In this document: in pieces, positions 31,015 to 32,008 of the stretch
Numbering within the stretch: the first letter of the stretch is position 1
Layout: each line of letters starts with the position of its first letter
DNA from: a virus
Direction: 5' to 3' (one strand)
DNA length: 32,008 nt
Virus record (IMG/VR): IMGVR_UViG_3300018421_000107
Coordinates: 1-32,008 of that record
The notes under the pieces: generated by a model
The model's input: only the letters and a program-made list of their open reading frames with translations
Told to the model about the DNA's origin: nothing
Database searches by the model: none
Translations under genes and position numbers: made by a program

Positions 31015-31023
31015 AGTATGGCA
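31015..31023 (-). promoter_or_regulatory. Probable extended -10 promoter of the 83-aa gene
   Basis: The minus strand reads TGCCATACT. The hexamer CATACT matches TATAAT at four of six positions and keeps the TGn extension and spacing of its neighbours. A CCCCC/GGGGG inverted repeat lies just upstream (31023-31043). Confidence 0.45.
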
Positions 31024-31048
31024 CCCCCTGGCAGGGTCTGGGGGATTT

Positions 31049-31095
31049 GGTGGACACTTGCCCAACTGGTCGGGCAGCCGCCCAGTTTGTGTTAA
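31049..31095 (-). repeat. Dispersed ~48-bp intergenic repeat, copy B
   Basis: An imperfect copy of the element at 31673. On the minus strand both start TTAACACAAACTGGGC, continue with a small GGGC-GCCC hairpin, and end GTGTCCACC; they differ in the middle. This copy begins at the TAA stop of the 53-residue gene and runs into the region upstream of the 83-residue gene. Confidence 0.75.
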
Positions 31096-31253
31096 TTAGT
31101 GCCGAACATTTCTTGATACAAATCAAGATCCTGGTTCTTATACCTTTGGTTGGTCAACCAGATCTCTTGTTCGATCCAGGCAACTTGTGCCCTTGCCTTA
31201 AGCAAACTCTCACGCAGTTCGTAGAGTTTCTGATTACGTTCTGTGATGGTCAT
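31092..31253 (-). CDS. Small helical hypothetical protein, 53 aa
   Basis: The protein reads MTITERNQKLYELRESLLKA and continues RAQVAWIEQEIWLTNQRYKN, ending QEMFGTN. It is almost entirely predicted helix with heptad-like hydrophobic spacing, so a helical hairpin or coiled coil is likely. I know no named family. It starts 5 nt after the stop of the 66-residue gene and is the last gene of a three-gene set that begins at 31632. Its TAA lies inside the intergenic repeat, whose small hairpin could protect or terminate the transcript. Confidence 0.65.
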   Translation of the reverse strand: MTITERNQKLYELRESLLKARAQVAWIEQEIWLTNQRYKNQDLDLYQEMFGTN

Positions 31254-31258
31254 TTGTA

Positions 31259-31459
31259 TCAGTAGCGAGAATCGTTGTTGAATTCTTTATACACTTGGGC
31301 AACTTCTTCCCAGTGATAATCTTTCAGAGGACCACACATATCCTCCATCCAATCATAAACCATGCCCCAATCGGCATCGTTTTGAGTGATGAATGAGGGA
31401 AGCGATTGCAGATAAAAGTTGAAGGAATTCATGGCAAAAGTGCAAGGATCAGTGTACAT
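31259..31459 (-). CDS. Small hypothetical protein, 66 aa
   Basis: The protein reads MYTDPCTFAMNSFNFYLQSL, then PSFITQNDADWGMVYDWMED and a C-terminus ending NNDSRY. It is acidic and aromatic-rich. I do not recognise a family. ATG at 31459 lies 2 nt after the stop of the preceding 56-residue gene, which fits coupled translation; an internal ATG (MNSFNFYLQSLP, 31432) is an alternative start and looks like the beginning of the folded part. Base composition is more balanced than in the 29.3-31.0 kb genes. Confidence 0.65.
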   Translation of the reverse strand: MYTDPCTFAMNSFNFYLQSLPSFITQNDADWGMVYDWMEDMCGPLKDYHWEEVAQVYKEFNNDSRY

Positions 31460-31461
31460 AA

Positions 31462-31632
31462 TCAGAGACCGTTGAGCATGTCAGCGATTGCCTCGCGATA
31501 CTCTTCTTCAGTCTCAAAGACGCGACCGTGAACGGTCTTGGGGAACTCACCCATCTTAGCAGGGGTGGGCACGTAGTCGCGACCCTTGGCGTAGATCTGA
31601 GCGATGTAGGGATTGGAAGTGGTTTTGTTCAT
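31462..31632 (-). CDS. Small hypothetical protein, 56 aa
   Basis: From ATG 31632 the protein reads MNKTTSNPYIAQIYAKGRDY and VPTPAKMGEFPKTVHGRVFE, ending in an acidic helix EEEYREAIADMLNGL. I do not recognise a family. The longer reading frame to 31689 would add a Cys/Pro-rich, low-complexity lead that lies in intergenic repeat-like sequence, so I prefer the shorter start. No SD is visible. TGCCATCAT 7 nt upstream resembles an extended -10 box; if used, the message would start at or near the ATG (leaderless). It heads a tight set with the 66- and 53-residue genes (gaps of 2 and 5 nt). Confidence 0.6.
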   Translation of the reverse strand: MNKTTSNPYIAQIYAKGRDYVPTPAKMGEFPKTVHGRVFETEEEYREAIADMLNGL

Positions 31633-31672
31633 ACAGGTATGATGGCACAGAATCGGGGGCAATGGGGCGAAT

Positions 31673-31721
31673 GGTGGACACTGTGCCAACCGTCCACGGG
31701 CGGCTGCCCAGTTTGTGTTAA
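31673..31721 (-). repeat. Dispersed ~48-bp intergenic repeat, copy A
   Basis: The partner of the copy at 31049. On the minus strand it reads TTAACACAAACTGGGC, a GGGC-AGCC-GCCC hairpin, then CGTGGAC ... GTCCACC, which can form an additional 6-bp GTGGAC/GTCCAC stem. It lies 4 nt after the stop of the 68-residue gene at 31726 and upstream of the 56-residue gene. Confidence 0.75.
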
Positions 31722-31725
31722 GAAC

Positions 31726-31932
31726 TCACTGAGAGTTTGCTTCACTTTCTACCAGAAGTTCAGGGTAATACTCTTCAACTTCTGCGATCAGTTCATTAAC
31801 ACTATACGACTCAAGATTTTGGTCCATGTAGTCATAAACTAACGCACACAGATCTTTAACATCCATTCCATCAATTATCTCATTGATATAAAGATCTTGC
31901 AACTTGTCACGATCGATGATACGATCTGCCAT
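31726..31932 (-). CDS. Small acidic conserved-type phage protein, 68 aa
   Basis: From ATG 31932 the protein begins MADRIIDRDKLQDLYINEII, followed by DGMDVKDLCALVYDYMDQNL and ELIAEVEEYYPELLVE. I recall short cyanophage proteins with the same layout (LxxLYIxEIxxGMxxKDLxxxV, then LxxEVxxYxPxLL), so it is likely conserved, function unknown. It is strongly acidic and helical. I prefer this start over 31965 because the extra residues (MGYYIINRKNS) come from the promoter-like A/T stretch and family members begin near here. A TATTAT box at about 31954-31959 would give a leader of about 15-20 nt. It is followed by intergenic repeat copy A. Confidence 0.7.
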   Translation of the reverse strand: MADRIIDRDKLQDLYINEIIDGMDVKDLCALVYDYMDQNLESYSVNELIAEVEEYYPELLVESEANSQ

Positions 31933-31959
31933 GGAATTCTTGCGATTGATAATATAATA

Positions 31960-31981
31960 CCCCATCCGAGCACGAATGGGG
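31960..31981 (-). terminator. Hairpin with A/T tail at the right end
   Basis: On the minus strand CCCCAT and ATGGGG form a 6-bp stem around a 10-base loop, followed by TATTATATTAT. It may end the transcript of a gene beyond the right edge while its A/T tail supplies the -10 box of the 68-residue gene. The tail is mixed A/T rather than a U run, so termination is uncertain. Confidence 0.4.
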
Positions 31982-31986
31982 CAATT

Positions 31987-32008
31987 AGTGGACAGTTCAG
32001 AAACTGTC
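31987..32008 (-). repeat. 13-bp repeat, copy 2, with inverted repeat at window edge
   Basis: Plus strand AGTGGACAGTTCA (31987-31999) is identical to the copy at 30477. Here GACAGTT and AACTGTC also form a 7-bp inverted repeat (31991-32008) cut by the window end. It probably marks the 3' end of a minus-strand gene lying outside the window; TGA at 31997-31999 is placed as in copy 1, where it is the stop codon. Confidence 0.5.

Noticed and set aside
1-32008. tRNA genes, insertion sequences, integrase or CRISPR arrays
   Set aside because: None was seen by eye; a tRNA scan would be needed to exclude a divergent tRNA in the short gaps, but no cloverleaf or TTCRA pattern stood out.

Overview
The window is a piece of a T4-like (myovirus) phage genome, most likely a cyanophage infecting Synechococcus or related picocyanobacteria. 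The main reasons are a recognisable T4 baseplate series (PAAR tip, gp25, gp6, gp7, gp8, in that order), a very long DUF4815-type virion protein of the kind found in marine T4-like phages, a perfect T4-type late promoter box (CTATAAATA) upstream of gp8, and small proteins resembling ones I recall from cyanophages. Host and species are inferred, not shown. Every convincing gene is on the minus strand, so the window reads right to left.

Layout in transcription order. (1) About 32.0-29.2 kb: a small-gene region of eight compact ORFs, including a likely PD-(D/E)XK-fold nuclease. Roughly 29.2-31.1 kb is clearly more G+C-rich than the AT-rich structural region. Most genes here look like self-contained cassettes: an extended -10 promoter (TGnTAnaaT), an A/C-rich leader of about 15-20 nt without a Shine-Dalgarno sequence, one ORF, then the next promoter almost at the stop codon. 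Intergenic repeats (a ~48 bp element and a 13 bp motif) recur between genes. (2) 29.0-27.6 kb: two small overlapping ORFs, an unidentified 271-residue protein and a PAAR tip protein. (3) 27.6-24.1 kb: a 994-residue adhesin-like protein (FN3-like, two Ig-like domains, glycine-rich tract, aromatic C-terminus), a 49-residue basic protein, and a 68-residue protein preceded by a leader with two mutually exclusive hairpins. (4) 24.1-8.0 kb: gp25, gp6, a giant 4009-residue gp7-like protein, and an enlarged gp8. (5) 8.0 kb to the left edge: a DUF4815-type protein of at least 2678 residues, still open at base 1.

The structural genes are packed with overlaps or gaps of 1-4 bases, as expected for co-transcribed late genes. 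gp25, gp6, gp7 and gp8 would form the wedges around the hub. PAAR would sharpen the spike, and the 994-residue protein is a good candidate for receptor contact. The small genes carry promoters like the host sigma-70 type and are probably early takeover functions. No tRNA, CRISPR, insertion sequence or integrase was seen. No stretch without a gene exceeds about 245 bases.
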